From Streptomyces olivaceoviridis (GTDB lineage Bacteria > Actinomycetota > Actinomycetes > Streptomycetales > Streptomycetaceae), in the NCBI RefSeq assembly GCF_014650115.1, contig NZ_BMUI01000007.1:124001-188000 (forward strand): a DNA stretch of 64,000 nt. Reading direction: 5' to 3'. Each line of letters begins with the position of its first letter. Position 1 is the first letter of the stretch. A program made the translations under genes and the position numbers. Below, one piece after another: positions 10,701 to 20,170 of the stretch. The notes under the pieces were generated by a model, which was given only the letters and a program-made list of their open reading frames with translations, was not told the DNA's origin and searched no databases.

Positions 10701-10966
10701 CCGCGCAGGACGTCCTCCCGGCGTTCAACGCCACCAAGGAGGACCCGAAGGTGCGGGCCGCCGCCCTCGTCAACGACGAGGAGAACTTCGGCATCGTCTT
10801 CGACAAGAAGTTCGAGGAGAACATGATGGACCACGTCTCCACGATCGACACGCTCGGCAAGCGGTACTTCGGTACCGACCGGGACTTCAAGTCCGGCCTC
10901 GACCGCAGCGCCCGCCGGGCGGCCTGGCGGATGATCCGCCGGGAAGCGGGTCTGGAGGACATCTGA
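7785..10966 (+). pseudogene. hsdR: Type I restriction subunit HsdR, interrupted by a frameshift near 10300
   Basis: Starting at ATG 7785, the reading frame encodes the PD-(D/E)xK nuclease region (DLALFLNGIPVATAELKN), a P-loop (SAGSGKS, about 312-318), a DEAH box (about 443) and the SF2 motor. It fails just after LHAELYRLL. The continuation, AVTRFTALLDSQEEDD through to REAGLEDI, lies in the frame one base earlier and ends at 10966. Restoring one base at about 10296-10304, in CTCCCCGCGG, would give one protein of about 1,060 aa, normal for HsdR. As read, the first frame ends at 10517 after 910 aa and loses the C-terminal HsdM-contact region. This is either a true inactivating or phase-variable shift, or a base-calling error. 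Confidence 0.85.
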
Positions 10967-11056
10967 CGGCGCTGGACGGACGGATCCCCGCCCGCGAAAC
11001 TGATCACCAACCACATCGAAAGATCACTTCGGACACTCGACGGGGGCGGGGGCCAG

Positions 11057-12658
11057 GTGCCGGACGTACGGCGGATCGCGGAACGGTACGAGCTGCTGGA
11101 GCGCTTCAGCCACGGCGGGATGGGGGACGTCTGGCGCGGCTACGACGCCGTGCTGGACCGGCCGGTCGCCGTGAAGCTGATCCGGCCGCAGGCCGTGACG
11201 TCGCCGCACATGGCTCAGGAGCTGGAGAAGCGGTTCCGCCGGGAGGCGAGGATCACCGCGCGGATCCGGCACCCGGGCGTGCCACAGGTGTACGACGCGG
11301 TGCTCGGGGAGTCGTACGAGCAGCTGTTCCTGGTGATGGAACTGGTCGACGGCGTGCCGCTGACCGCGTACGTGCACCCGGACCGGCCGCTCCCGGTCAG
11401 CTGGGCGGTGGCCGTGGCGGCGCAGGTGGCGACCGTGCTGTCGTACGCGCACGACGTGCCGGTGGTGCACCGCGACCTCAAGCCGGGCAACGTCCTCGTC
11501 GCCCGGGACGGCACGGTGAAGGTGCTGGACTTCGGCATCGCGGCGATCCTGCGGACGGACGTCACCAAGCTGACCTCGACGGGCAGCCCCCTCGGGACGC
11601 ACCAGTACATGGCCCCGGAACAGGTGCGCGGCGGACGGGTCACGCCCCGCACCGACCTGTACGCACTGGGCTGTGTGCTGCACGAACTGCTCTGCGGACG
11701 GCCGCTGTTCGCCGGGAACAGCGAGTTCCAGCTGATGACGCAGCACGTCAACGCGGCGCCCACGCCCCTGCGGCAGCTCCGTGTCGACGTACCGGAAGCC
11801 TTGGAGGAGCTGGTCCTGGACCTGCTCCGCAAGGCGCCCGAGGCGCGTCCGGCGGATGTGCAGGAAGTGTACGAGCGGCTGCGACCCTTCCTGCCCGCGC
11901 CGGGAGAGGAGCCGGCGTCCGAGGAGGCGGGGCCCGCCGGGGCGCCCGATCCGACCGGGATCTTCCGCCGCCCCTACGCCCCCCGTTCCCGCGCCGGCAC
12001 CGGGAGCGTGCGGCCCGGTGCCGCCGCCGCGCCCGACGCGCCGCCGGTCGTACCCGCGGCCGAGCGGGAGGCGCTGCGGGAGCAGATCCGCGAAGTCCAC
12101 GAGCACTACCTCGCCCTGATGGAGGAGGAGCGGTACGCACAGGCCGCCGAGGTGGTGGACGAGCTGATCGGGCCGGCCGCCCGCGCCCTCGGCTCGGACA
12201 ACAAGGCGGTGCTGCGGCTGCGCTCGTGGCGGGCGGTCAGCCGTCAGCTGGCGGGGGACCACCGGGCCGCGCTGCCCGAGTTCGAGGCGCTCGCCGACGC
12301 CTTCGCCCGGGTCAGCGGACCGAGCAGCGAGGACGCGCTGAACAGCCGCGCCCAGGCGGCCCGCTGCCGCGGCGAACTCGGCCAGGTGACCGAGGCGCTG
12401 GCCGGACTGAACGATGTCCTCGACGTCGTCCGCGCCGTCGACGGCGACGTGAGCGAGGACGCGGTGGAACTGCGCCGCGACATCGGCATGCTGCTGCTCG
12501 CGCAGGGCCGGACGCGGGACGCCTTCGACGTCCTGGACCCCCTGCACGCGGACCTGTGCCTGGTGTTCGGCCCGGACGACGAACTGACCACCGAAGTGGC
12601 CGAGACCCTGGCCGTGATCCGTCTGGATCTCGATGGCGGTTCCCGTTCAACCCTTTGA
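11057..12658 (+). CDS. Soluble Ser/Thr protein kinase with C-terminal TPR-like region
   Basis: GTG 11057 gives 533 aa. Residues about 10-270 are a Hanks-type kinase: glycine loop SHGGMGDVWRG, VAVKL lysine, catalytic HRDLKPGN (about 138) and DFG (about 158), with APEQ in the activation segment. A Pro/Ala/Glu-rich linker follows (about 275-340). The last ~180 residues are helical, tetratricopeptide-like repeats. There is no transmembrane segment or PASTA domain, unlike the PknB class, so it acts in the cytoplasm. Its place between hsdR and the helicase makes a role in a defence or stress module plausible, but only context supports that. Confidence 0.82.
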   Translation: MPDVRRIAERYELLERFSHGGMGDVWRGYDAVLDRPVAVKLIRPQAVTSPHMAQELEKRFRREARITARIRHPGVPQVYDAVLGESYEQLFLVMELVDGVPLTAYVHPDRPLPVSWAVAVAAQVATVLSYAHDVPVVHRDLKPGNVLVARDGTVKVLDFGIAAILRTDVTKLTSTGSPLGTHQYMAPEQVRGGRVTPRTDLYALGCVLHELLCGRPLFAGNSEFQLMTQHVNAAPTPLRQLRVDVPEALEELVLDLLRKAPEARPADVQEVYERLRPFLPAPGEEPASEEAGPAGAPDPTGIFRRPYAPRSRAGTGSVRPGAAAAPDAPPVVPAAEREALREQIREVHEHYLALMEEERYAQAAEVVDELIGPAARALGSDNKAVLRLRSWRAVSRQLAGDHRAALPEFEALADAFARVSGPSSEDALNSRAQAARCRGELGQVTEALAGLNDVLDVVRAVDGDVSEDAVELRRDIGMLLLAQGRTRDAFDVLDPLHADLCLVFGPDDELTTEVAETLAVIRLDLDGGSRSTL

Positions 12659-12693
12659 CCTGGCCTTCTCCCGCACGACAGCCCGCGCGGCCT

Positions 12694-12706
12694 CTAAGAT
12701 TCCCGC
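12694..12706 (+). promoter_or_regulatory. Candidate -10 box for leaderless helicase transcript
   Basis: TAAGAT at 12694-12699 is 7 nt before the ATG at 12707, with no Shine-Dalgarno sequence between. A leaderless mRNA independent of the kinase gene is likely. Confidence 0.4.
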
Positions 12707-14854
12707 ATGCCGCAGCTCGCCTTCGACATCGGCTTCTTCGCCGAGCTCCCCAAGCTTCAGCCCCCGGTCAGGAAGGGCGTGCTGGACGCCTGGGAGAAGT
12801 TCGGCCGGCTCACCCTCGACCAGCTCTTCAAGGACCCGGGGCTGAAGCTGGAGAGCCTGACGAACGCGCGGGACAGGCAGATCCGGACCATCCGCATCGA
12901 CCAGTTCTGGCGCGGTGTGGTCCTCGCCCCGGCCTCCGGGGACACCTTCGTCCTGCTGCGGGTCATGCAGCACGACAAGGCCATCGCCTGGGCGAAGAAG
13001 CAGAGGTCCAGCATCAACGAGGTGACGCGGGCCGTCGAGATCCGGGACGCGGCGACCCTGGACGAGCTCACGCCGGCGTACGAGCGGGTGGCCGAGACCT
13101 CGCCGAAGGAGCGGCTGTTCGGGAAGTTCTCCGACGGGGACCTGAAGGCGCTCGGCATCGACGACGAGACGCTGCGGCAGGCCCGGTCGCTCGTCGACCA
13201 GGAGCAGCTTGAGGTCTTCGCGCCGCTGCTGCCGCAGGACCAGCGCGAGGTGCTCCAGTACCTCGCCGCGGGCTGCACGGTGGAGGAGGTCTGGCAGGAC
13301 ATCGTGGCGCCCGCGCTCCAGGCGTCGGCACGGCCGGTGGACACCCGGGACTTCGAGACGGCGATCCGGCACAGCCGGACCCGCATCGCGCTGGTCACGG
13401 CGTCCGAGGAGCTGCGGGACATCCTGGAGAAGCCGTTCGCGGCCTGGCGGGTCTTCCTGCACCCCTCCCAGCGGAAGGTGGCCTACCGGGCGTCCTACGC
13501 GGGGCCCGCCCAGGTCACCGGCGGGCCGGGCACCGGCAAGACCGTCGTCGCGCTGCACCGGGTCAAGCACCTGCTCGGGTACCTGCGCGACGGCGACCGC
13601 ATCCTGCTCACCACCTACACCAACGCCCTCGTCAACGCGCTCCGTTCGGGCCTGGACTCCCTGGTGGACGACCCGGGGCTGCGGGAGCGTGTGGACATCT
13701 CGACGGTGGACGGCCTCGCCGGCCGTGTCGTGGCCGAGGCGCCGGGCGCGGTGACGCTGCGGCCACTGCCGGACAACGAGGAGGAGAGCCGCTGGGGCGA
13801 GGCCGCCGAGGCGACCGGCTTCACCGGCAGCGCGCGGTTCCTCGCCCAGGAGTACCGGCACGTCGTCCTGGCCCAGGACATCAGGACCCTGGCCGCGTAC
13901 CAGGCGGCGGACCGGCGGGGCCGCGGGAGCCGGCTCGCGGCGGCCGAGCGGCCGTTGGTCTGGCGGACGGTCGAGCGTTTCACCGCCGGCCTCGCGGCGG
14001 ACGGGTGCCGCACCTGGCTCCAGACGTGCGCGGAGGCGGCGCGGCTGCTGGCGGAGAAGGGGCCGCGGTACCGGCACGTCGTGGTGGACGAGGCGCAGGA
14101 CCTGCACCCGGTGCAGTGGCGGCTGCTGCGCGCCGCCGTCCCCGCCCGTCCGGACGACCTGTTCATCGCGGGCGACCCGCACCAGCGCATCTACGACTCC
14201 AAGGTGTCCCTCAAGTCGCTCGGGATCAAGGTGACCGGGCGGTCGGTGAAGCTGCGCAAGAACTACCGCAGCACGCAGGAGATCCTGCGCTGGTCCACGG
14301 CACTGCTGATCGGCCGCCCGATCGCCCAGCTGGAGGACGAGAACCGCAACGAGACCCTGCTCGGCTACCGTTCCGCCCTCCACGGCGAGGGGCCCACCGT
14401 GCACGCGGCGGAGTCGGAGGAGGCCGAACTGGACGCGCTCGTCGCCCGGGTGCGGGCGTGGCTGGACGCGGGTGTCGGCGCCGGGGAGATCGGGATCAGT
14501 GCCCGCTTCAACAAGACGTGCGCGAAAGCGGTGGCGCGCCTGAGGGACGCCGGTGTCCCGGCCGCCACCCTGCGCACCGCCACCGGGGACGCGCCGACCG
14601 TGCGGGTCGGCACCATGCACTCGTTCAAGGGCCTGGAGTTCCGCTGTGTCGCGGTCATCGGCGCCCACGACGACGCGCTGCCGTTCCCGAGGGCGGTCAC
14701 CCCGCCGGAGGTGGACGCCCAGCAGCACGAGACGGACCTGATGTCCGAACGCTGTCTGCTCTTCGTCGCCTGCACCCGGGCCCGCGACAGCCTGTACGTG
14801 TCCTGGTCGGGCAAGTCCAGCCGGTTCCTGACGGAGGCGGGCGTGCGCAGCTGA
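12707..14854 (+). CDS. UvrD/Rep-type helicase with N-terminal RelE/ParE-like domain
   Basis: The 715-aa protein has two parts. Residues about 5-100 read as a RelE/ParE fold: FDIGFFAELPKLQ, then a helix pair, LKLESLTNARDRQIRTIRID, FWRGVVLAP and FVLLRVMQHDKAIAWA. From about 260 onward it is an SF1 helicase: P-loop GGPGTGKT (about 271-278), Walker B VVVDEAQD, the LRKNYRS motif, TMHSFKGLEF and VACTRARDSLYV. Fusing a toxin-like RNase fold to an SF1 motor is uncommon. It could make a self-contained nucleic-acid effector, or the toxin fold may only bind RNA or ribosomes. No separate antitoxin gene is adjacent. Confidence 0.78.
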   Translation: MPQLAFDIGFFAELPKLQPPVRKGVLDAWEKFGRLTLDQLFKDPGLKLESLTNARDRQIRTIRIDQFWRGVVLAPASGDTFVLLRVMQHDKAIAWAKKQRSSINEVTRAVEIRDAATLDELTPAYERVAETSPKERLFGKFSDGDLKALGIDDETLRQARSLVDQEQLEVFAPLLPQDQREVLQYLAAGCTVEEVWQDIVAPALQASARPVDTRDFETAIRHSRTRIALVTASEELRDILEKPFAAWRVFLHPSQRKVAYRASYAGPAQVTGGPGTGKTVVALHRVKHLLGYLRDGDRILLTTYTNALVNALRSGLDSLVDDPGLRERVDISTVDGLAGRVVAEAPGAVTLRPLPDNEEESRWGEAAEATGFTGSARFLAQEYRHVVLAQDIRTLAAYQAADRRGRGSRLAAAERPLVWRTVERFTAGLAADGCRTWLQTCAEAARLLAEKGPRYRHVVVDEAQDLHPVQWRLLRAAVPARPDDLFIAGDPHQRIYDSKVSLKSLGIKVTGRSVKLRKNYRSTQEILRWSTALLIGRPIAQLEDENRNETLLGYRSALHGEGPTVHAAESEEAELDALVARVRAWLDAGVGAGEIGISARFNKTCAKAVARLRDAGVPAATLRTATGDAPTVRVGTMHSFKGLEFRCVAVIGAHDDALPFPRAVTPPEVDAQQHETDLMSERCLLFVACTRARDSLYVSWSGKSSRFLTEAGVRS

Positions 14855-14911
14855 CCCTGGGCCGCGTCCTGCCCGGCGGGATCGGCGCGACCGCGTCCTG
14901 GGTGTGTCCGG

Positions 14912-16786
14912 TCAGCCCTTCTGCTCCACCCGCACCCAGTCGATCTCGGCCTGCACTCCCCCGCCCGCGATCCTGTCGACGCTGGACTGCGGCAGGCCCC
15001 AGTAGGGGGTGGTGACCTTGTTCCAGCCGGCCGGGTAGGCGCCGCCGAGGGCGAGGTTCAGGATGACGTACTGGTTGTGGTCGTAGACCCACTGGCCCCG
15101 GGTGGACTCCAGCTTGTCGCGGGTCGTCTCCTGGACCAGGCGGTCGTCGACGGAGAACCGCAGTGCCGTCGGGGTCCACTCGACCGCGTAGGTGTGCCAC
15201 TGGTCGGCCGTGCCGCCGCCCGGGTACGTCTGGCGGGCGCCGATGTTGCCGTCGGCCGAGTAGCCGGGGCCGTGCAGGGCCGTGCTGGTCCAGTCGGGGT
15301 AGCCGATGTTCTCCATGATGTCGGTCTCGCCGGAGGCCGGCCAGGAGACGGAGGGGTCGTCGACGTTGCTGCCGAGCAGCCAGAACGCGGGCCAGAACCC
15401 GTCGCCGACGGGCAGTTTCATCCGGGCGCTGACCTTGCCGTAGGTGAAGTCGACGTGGGTGTGGGTGTCGACGCGGCCGGAGGTGAAGTCGTAGGTGCCG
15501 CCGCCCGCCCGGGTGCATCCCTTGCAGTACTTCGCCCGCAGGATCAGCTCCCCGTTCTCGGTGCGGATGGTGTCCGGGGAGTCGACGTACGCCTGGGACT
15601 CTCCGTTGACCGGGCCCATCTCGGTGCCGGTGCGCACCACCCGCCACTTCGAGCGGTCGAGAGAGGCGCTCGTGAAGTCGTCGAAGAAGGTGGTGCGGTA
15701 CGTGCCCGGCTGGTCGGCGGGCAGGGCCGGGTAGGCGGCGGAGGCGCTGCCGCCGGTGCCCCAGACCTGGAACTCGTACAGCGAGTAGCCGAACTGGGCC
15801 GTGGCGGGGGCCGGGTTGTAGAAGGAGCGGCGCTCCGTGCCGAGCATGCGGACGTAGCGGCCGGTGACCGGTGCGGGGAGGGTGATGGTGTCGTGCAGGC
15901 CCACGGCCTCGGACGGGGACTTCACGTTCGCGCGGCGGGCGGCCACGTCGGCGGCGGAGGGCTGGTACACCGTGCGCCAGGTGCGGTTGTCGTCGGAGAC
16001 CTGGAGCTGGTAGTCGACGGCGTAGGCCGCCTCCCAGTAGAGGTCGACGGAGGAGACGACCGACGGGGCGCCCAGGTCCACCGAGACCCAGCGGTCCGCG
16101 TTCCAGTCGCTGGACCAGCGCGTCGCGTCGTCCTTGAGGTTGGCGGGCCAGCCGCCGTCGGTGACGAACGCGGGCGAGTTCCCGGCGTGCTGGTAGTGGT
16201 TCGAGTACGCCGGGTGGTTCAGGGCGAGGTTGGTGCGGGTGGTCGACGCGGGTGCGGGCTCGCCGCCGTAGACCTTGAAGTTCCACAGGGAGTAGCCGTA
16301 CGGCGTGGCGCGTTCGAGGCCGCGCAGTCGGACGTAGCGGCCGGTGACCTCCTGGGGGTAGGTGTGCGCGGTGACCGAGCCGCCGGTGCCCGCGGTCTCG
16401 GTGTAGAAGGGTGTCCAGTCGGTGCCGTTCCGGGACACCTCCAGCACGTAGCGCTTGCCGTAGGCGGCCTCCCAGTCGAGGACGACGCGGTCGACGCGGA
16501 TCACCGAGCCGAGGTCGACGCGGATCCAGGCGTCGTCGGTGAAGTCGCTGGACCAGCGGGTGGCGCCGTTGCCGTCGAAGGCGAGGCCGGGCGCGGTGCC
16601 GGCGTTCTCGCTGCCGGAGGCGGTGACGGCCGCGGGGTTCACCGCGTAGGCGGTGGCCGCGCGGTCGGTGTCCCAGCCGGCGGCGAGGGGGGCCGCGGCG
16701 GCGGGGCCGGCCAGGAGCGGACCGGAGCAGAGCAGGGCCGTGGCGGCCAGGGCGGCGAGCAGGGTGCGGGGGATGCGGCTGGGCAT
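14912..16786 (-). CDS. Secreted GH16 endo-beta-1,3-glucanase with two discoidin-type domains
   Basis: The 624-aa protein has a signal peptide (RR-containing n-region, hydrophobic core, cut near GPAAAAPLA). Two F5/8 type C (CBM32-like) domains occupy about 45-180 and 190-350; both contain the DGNGATRWSS / DDATRWSS type of calcium-loop sequence and R-Y-V-R-L/M. The catalytic GH16 domain fills about 370-624. It has the ExDxxE signature in GETDIMEN, with E487 as nucleophile, D489 and E492 as acid/base. Laminarin-type beta-1,3-glucan is the likely substrate. It is last in the minus-strand sugar locus, and a 127-bp gap with its own inverted repeat suggests a separate promoter. Confidence 0.88.
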   Translation of the reverse strand: MPSRIPRTLLAALAATALLCSGPLLAGPAAAAPLAAGWDTDRAATAYAVNPAAVTASGSENAGTAPGLAFDGNGATRWSSDFTDDAWIRVDLGSVIRVDRVVLDWEAAYGKRYVLEVSRNGTDWTPFYTETAGTGGSVTAHTYPQEVTGRYVRLRGLERATPYGYSLWNFKVYGGEPAPASTTRTNLALNHPAYSNHYQHAGNSPAFVTDGGWPANLKDDATRWSSDWNADRWVSVDLGAPSVVSSVDLYWEAAYAVDYQLQVSDDNRTWRTVYQPSAADVAARRANVKSPSEAVGLHDTITLPAPVTGRYVRMLGTERRSFYNPAPATAQFGYSLYEFQVWGTGGSASAAYPALPADQPGTYRTTFFDDFTSASLDRSKWRVVRTGTEMGPVNGESQAYVDSPDTIRTENGELILRAKYCKGCTRAGGGTYDFTSGRVDTHTHVDFTYGKVSARMKLPVGDGFWPAFWLLGSNVDDPSVSWPASGETDIMENIGYPDWTSTALHGPGYSADGNIGARQTYPGGGTADQWHTYAVEWTPTALRFSVDDRLVQETTRDKLESTRGQWVYDHNQYVILNLALGGAYPAGWNKVTTPYWGLPQSSVDRIAGGGVQAEIDWVRVEQKG

Positions 16787-16826
16787 GCGGCTCTCCTTGT
16801 GGGGTGGAGGTGCGCTTCCTGATCTA

Positions 16827-16842
16827 TGTCAAGTACATGACA
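16827..16842 (-). promoter_or_regulatory. Inverted repeat upstream of the GH16 gene
   Basis: TGTCA, 6 nt, TGACA forms a perfect 5-bp-arm palindrome with GTAC at its centre, in a locally AT-rich patch 40 nt upstream of the glucanase start. On the minus strand it includes TTGACA. It is a candidate operator or promoter element. Confidence 0.45.
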
Positions 16843-16913
16843 GCCATAGGGGTGCGGGGCGGGCCGGTGGACACGAACTCCCCGGTCGTGTCCACCGGCC
16901 GTCCGGGCCGGGC

Positions 16914-18278
16914 TCAGGCGGCCCGGCGTGTCTGGCCGCGGTGGACGCGGACGATGTCCGCGTACCGGCGACCGCTGCCCTTGATCGTGCGGACCTGGGT
17001 GCGGTAGTCGACGTGGACCAGGCCGAACCGCTTGTCGTAGCCGTACGCCCACTCGAAGTTGTCCAGCAGCGACCAGGCGAAGTAGCCGGCCAGCGGGGCG
17101 CCCTTGCGGACGGCGGAGGCGCAGGCGGCGAGGTGGCGCTCCAGGTAGTCCTGGCGCTCGGGGTCGTCGACGCTGCCGTCGGGGCGGACCACGTCCGGGT
17201 AGGCGGAGCCGTTCTCGGTGACGTAGATCTTCCGGGCGCCGTACTCCTCGGTGAGCCTCAGCAGCAGCGTCTCGATGCCGGACGCGTCGATCTCCCAGTC
17301 CATGCCGGTGCGCGGGACGCCCTCGCGACGGACGGAACGGACGTACGGAGCGGGCCCCTCGGGGTCGTCGGCGACGTACGCCGGGAAGTAGTAGTTCAGG
17401 CCGAGCCAGTCGAGCGGGGCGGCGATGGTGGCCAGGTCGGCGTCGTCCACCGGGAGTTCGACGCCGTAGGTCTCCACCATGTCGGCGGGGAAGCCGCGGC
17501 CGTGCACCGGGTCGAGCCACCAGCGGTTGACATGGCCGTCGTGCCGGCGGGCCGCCGCCAGGTCCTCGGGGCGGTCGGTGACCGGGTGCACGGTGGAGAG
17601 GTTGTTGACGATGCCGACCTGCGCGCCGGGGGCGGCGGCGCGGATCGCCTGGGTGGCGAGACCGTGGCCGAGGAGCAGGTGGCAGGAGGCGCGGACGGCG
17701 GCGGTGAGGTCGGTCCAGCCCGGCGCCATCGTGCCTTCGAGGTGGCCGATCCAGGCCGAGCAGGACGGCTCGTTGAGAGTGGCCCAGAGCTTGACGCGGT
17801 CGCCGAGGCGTTCGGCGACGACGGAGGCGTACTCGGCGAACGCCAGGGCGGTGTCCCGCTCCGGCCAGCCGCCGCGGTCCTGGAGCACCTGCGGCAGGTC
17901 CCAGTGGTAGAGCGTGACGGACGGGGTGATGCCCGCCTCCAGCAGCGCGTCCACCAACTCGTCGTAGAAGGCCAGTCCCTTGGGGTTCGCCGGGCCGGTG
18001 CCCCCCGGGACCACCCGCGGCCAGGCCACGGACAACCGGTAGGCGTCGACGCCGAGTTGCCGCATCAGGCCGATGTCCTCGCGCCAGCGGTGGTAGTGGT
18101 CACAGGCGACGTCGCCGTTGTCCCCGTTCACGATCTTCCCCGGGGTGTGGGAGAAGGTGTCCCAGATCGAGGGCGAGCGGCCGTCCTCGGCGACGGCCCC
18201 CTCGATCTGGTACGCCGCTGTGGCCGTGCCCCACAGGAAGTCGTGCGGGAGGGCGGCGAGGTCGATGGGTTCGGACAC
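16914..18278 (-). CDS. GH1 family beta-glucosidase
   Basis: GTG 18278, with GAAGGGA upstream, gives 454 aa. The family signatures are complete: the N-terminal [15 protein letters not shown], the acid/base TLNEP (E170) and the nucleophile YVTENG (E355). There is no signal peptide, so it works inside the cell. It hydrolyses the beta-glucosides brought in by the ABC importer encoded just upstream (30-bp gap to the second permease). Together with the secreted GH16 enzyme this makes a complete outside-to-inside beta-glucan route. Cello- or laminari-oligosaccharides are both possible substrates. Confidence 0.9.
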   Translation of the reverse strand: MSEPIDLAALPHDFLWGTATAAYQIEGAVAEDGRSPSIWDTFSHTPGKIVNGDNGDVACDHYHRWREDIGLMRQLGVDAYRLSVAWPRVVPGGTGPANPKGLAFYDELVDALLEAGITPSVTLYHWDLPQVLQDRGGWPERDTALAFAEYASVVAERLGDRVKLWATLNEPSCSAWIGHLEGTMAPGWTDLTAAVRASCHLLLGHGLATQAIRAAAPGAQVGIVNNLSTVHPVTDRPEDLAAARRHDGHVNRWWLDPVHGRGFPADMVETYGVELPVDDADLATIAAPLDWLGLNYYFPAYVADDPEGPAPYVRSVRREGVPRTGMDWEIDASGIETLLLRLTEEYGARKIYVTENGSAYPDVVRPDGSVDDPERQDYLERHLAACASAVRKGAPLAGYFAWSLLDNFEWAYGYDKRFGLVHVDYRTQVRTIKGSGRRYADIVRVHRGQTRRAA

Positions 18279-18307
18279 GGAAGTCCCTTCGGGATCAGGG
18301 GTGTGGG

Positions 18308-19186
18308 TCACTTGACGGCTCCCGCCGTCAGACCCGCGACGAGATAGCGCTGCAACAGCAGGAAGCCGGCCACCACGGGCACGCTGACGACCAGCGAGGC
18401 GGCCATGATCTGGTTCCAGTAGACGTCGTAGAGCGTGGAGTAGCCCTGGAGGCCGACGGCGAGGGTGCGGGTGGTGTCGTTGGTCATGACCGAGGCGAAG
18501 AGCACCTCTCCCCAGGCGGTCATGAAGGCGTAGACGGCGACCGCGACGATGCCCGGGATCGCGGCCGGCACCACGATCCGGAACAACGCGCCGAACGGGC
18601 CGCAGCCGTCCACGAGCGCCGCCTCGTCCAGGTCGCGCGGCACCGAGTCGAAGTAGCCGATCAGCATCCAGATGGAGAACGGGAGCGAGAAGGTGAGGTA
18701 GGTCAGGATCAGCCCGCCGCGGGAGCCGAACAGGGCGATGCCGGTGGCGTTGCCGATGTTGACGTAGATCAGGAAGAGCGGGAGCAGGAACAGGATGCCC
18801 GGGAGCATCTGCGTGGACAGCACGGTGACCGTGAAGACGCGCTTGCCGCGGAAGTCGTAGCGGCTGACGGCGTAGGCCGCGAACACGGCGATGACCACCG
18901 AGCAGACGGTCGCCGCGCCCGCCACGATCAGCGAGTTCACGAAGTACTTCGCGAGCGGCACGGTCGACCAGATGTCGATGTACGGCCGGATGGTCAGCTC
19001 GCTGGGCAGCCAGCGGAATCTGCCGGTGACGTCGGCGAGCGGCTTCAGCGAGCTGGAGATCATCACGTACACCGGGACCAGCACGAACCCGGCGAGCAGG
19101 GTGAGGAACACCCGGCGCGACCACAGGAACGAACGCGGGGGCGCCATCGGCGAGTCGCGCTGCGCCGTGAGCGACGTGTCACGCAT
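18308..19186 (-). CDS. Sugar ABC transporter permease (MalG type)
   Basis: The 292-aa membrane protein has six predicted hydrophobic segments and the binding-protein-dependent permease EAA loop, [21 protein letters not shown], which contacts the ATPase. It forms the second half of the transmembrane pore with the permease encoded upstream. The two genes overlap by 8 bp. No ATP-binding protein is encoded nearby. Streptomyces importers of this class commonly share the MsiK ATPase encoded elsewhere; that is family knowledge. Confidence 0.9.
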   Translation of the reverse strand: MRDTSLTAQRDSPMAPPRSFLWSRRVFLTLLAGFVLVPVYVMISSSLKPLADVTGRFRWLPSELTIRPYIDIWSTVPLAKYFVNSLIVAGAATVCSVVIAVFAAYAVSRYDFRGKRVFTVTVLSTQMLPGILFLLPLFLIYVNIGNATGIALFGSRGGLILTYLTFSLPFSIWMLIGYFDSVPRDLDEAALVDGCGPFGALFRIVVPAAIPGIVAVAVYAFMTAWGEVLFASVMTNDTTRTLAVGLQGYSTLYDVYWNQIMAASLVVSVPVVAGFLLLQRYLVAGLTAGAVK

Positions 19187-20165
19187 CGGAAGCCCTCCGT
19201 CCGCGCGAGGTCAGCAGCAGGTACCCGCCCGTCACGACGAGCAGGAACAGCAGCAGCAGGACGGACATGGCCGAGCCGGTGCCGAAGTTCCAGGAGACGA
19301 AGGAGGACTGGTAGATGTGCACCGAGATGAGGTCGGCGGCCTCGGGAGCGGCCTTGCCGAACAGCACGTACGGCGTGTTGAAGTCGTTGAACGTCCACAG
19401 GAACAGCACCAGGACCAGCACCTGGTTGACCGGGCGCAGCGACGGCAGGGTGATGCGGCGGATCTGCTGCCACATCCCGGCGCCGTCCAGCGCCGCGGCC
19501 TCGTACAGCTCCCGGGGGATGTTCTGGAGTCCGGCCGTCACGATGAGGAACGCGAACGGCCAGCCCTTCCACACGGACACGGTGAGCAGGGCGTAGAAGC
19601 TGTTGTCGCCGATGAGCCAGAAGGACGGCTTGTCGGTGAGGTGCAGCTGGTCGTGCAGCACGTGGTTCACCAGGCCGTTGTCGTGCTGGAACATGAACAC
19701 CCAGGTGATGACGGCCGCGTAGACGGGCAGCGCGTACGGCACCAGGAACAGGGCGCGCAGCAGGCCGCGCCCCCGGAAGGTGTCCTGCATGTACACGGCG
19801 GCGGCCGTGCCGATCAGCCAGCACAGGCCGACCGACAGCAGGGTGAAGCCGACGGTGATGCCGAAGGACTGGAGCAGCGCCTTGCCGACGGGGGCGTCGA
19901 AGTCCACCGACACCTTGTAGTTGTCGAAGCCGTTCCAGGGGGCGGTGCCCCAGTCGCGGATGTAGAACTGGGTCAGCTGCTTGAAGCTCATCACGATGCC
20001 GATCGCCATCGGCACCAGGTGGACGAGGAGTTCGAGGAGCAGGGCGGGCAGCAGGAGCAGGTACGGCAGGGTGACGCGTCTGATCCGCCCGGGGCGGCGG
20101 CGGGGTTCGCGCGCCGCGCCGGGGGAGGTCTCGCGCACCGGTTGCTTCAGTGCGGTGGTCGTCAT
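19179..20165 (-). CDS. Sugar ABC transporter permease (MalF type)
   Basis: The 328-aa protein starts at ATG 20165, just after the binding-protein stop codon (5-nt gap). The N-terminal arginine-rich cytoplasmic stretch is followed by six hydrophobic segments and the EAA loop ELYEAAALDGAGMWQQIRRITLP, here written in part. It pairs with the MalG-like permease encoded downstream. It clearly belongs to one operon with its neighbours. Confidence 0.9.
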   Translation of the reverse strand: MTTTALKQPVRETSPGAAREPRRRPGRIRRVTLPYLLLLPALLLELLVHLVPMAIGIVMSFKQLTQFYIRDWGTAPWNGFDNYKVSVDFDAPVGKALLQSFGITVGFTLLSVGLCWLIGTAAAVYMQDTFRGRGLLRALFLVPYALPVYAAVITWVFMFQHDNGLVNHVLHDQLHLTDKPSFWLIGDNSFYALLTVSVWKGWPFAFLIVTAGLQNIPRELYEAAALDGAGMWQQIRRITLPSLRPVNQVLVLVLFLWTFNDFNTPYVLFGKAAPEAADLISVHIYQSSFVSWNFGTGSAMSVLLLLFLLVVTGGYLLLTSRGRRASDA

Positions 20166-20170
20166 GGTGG

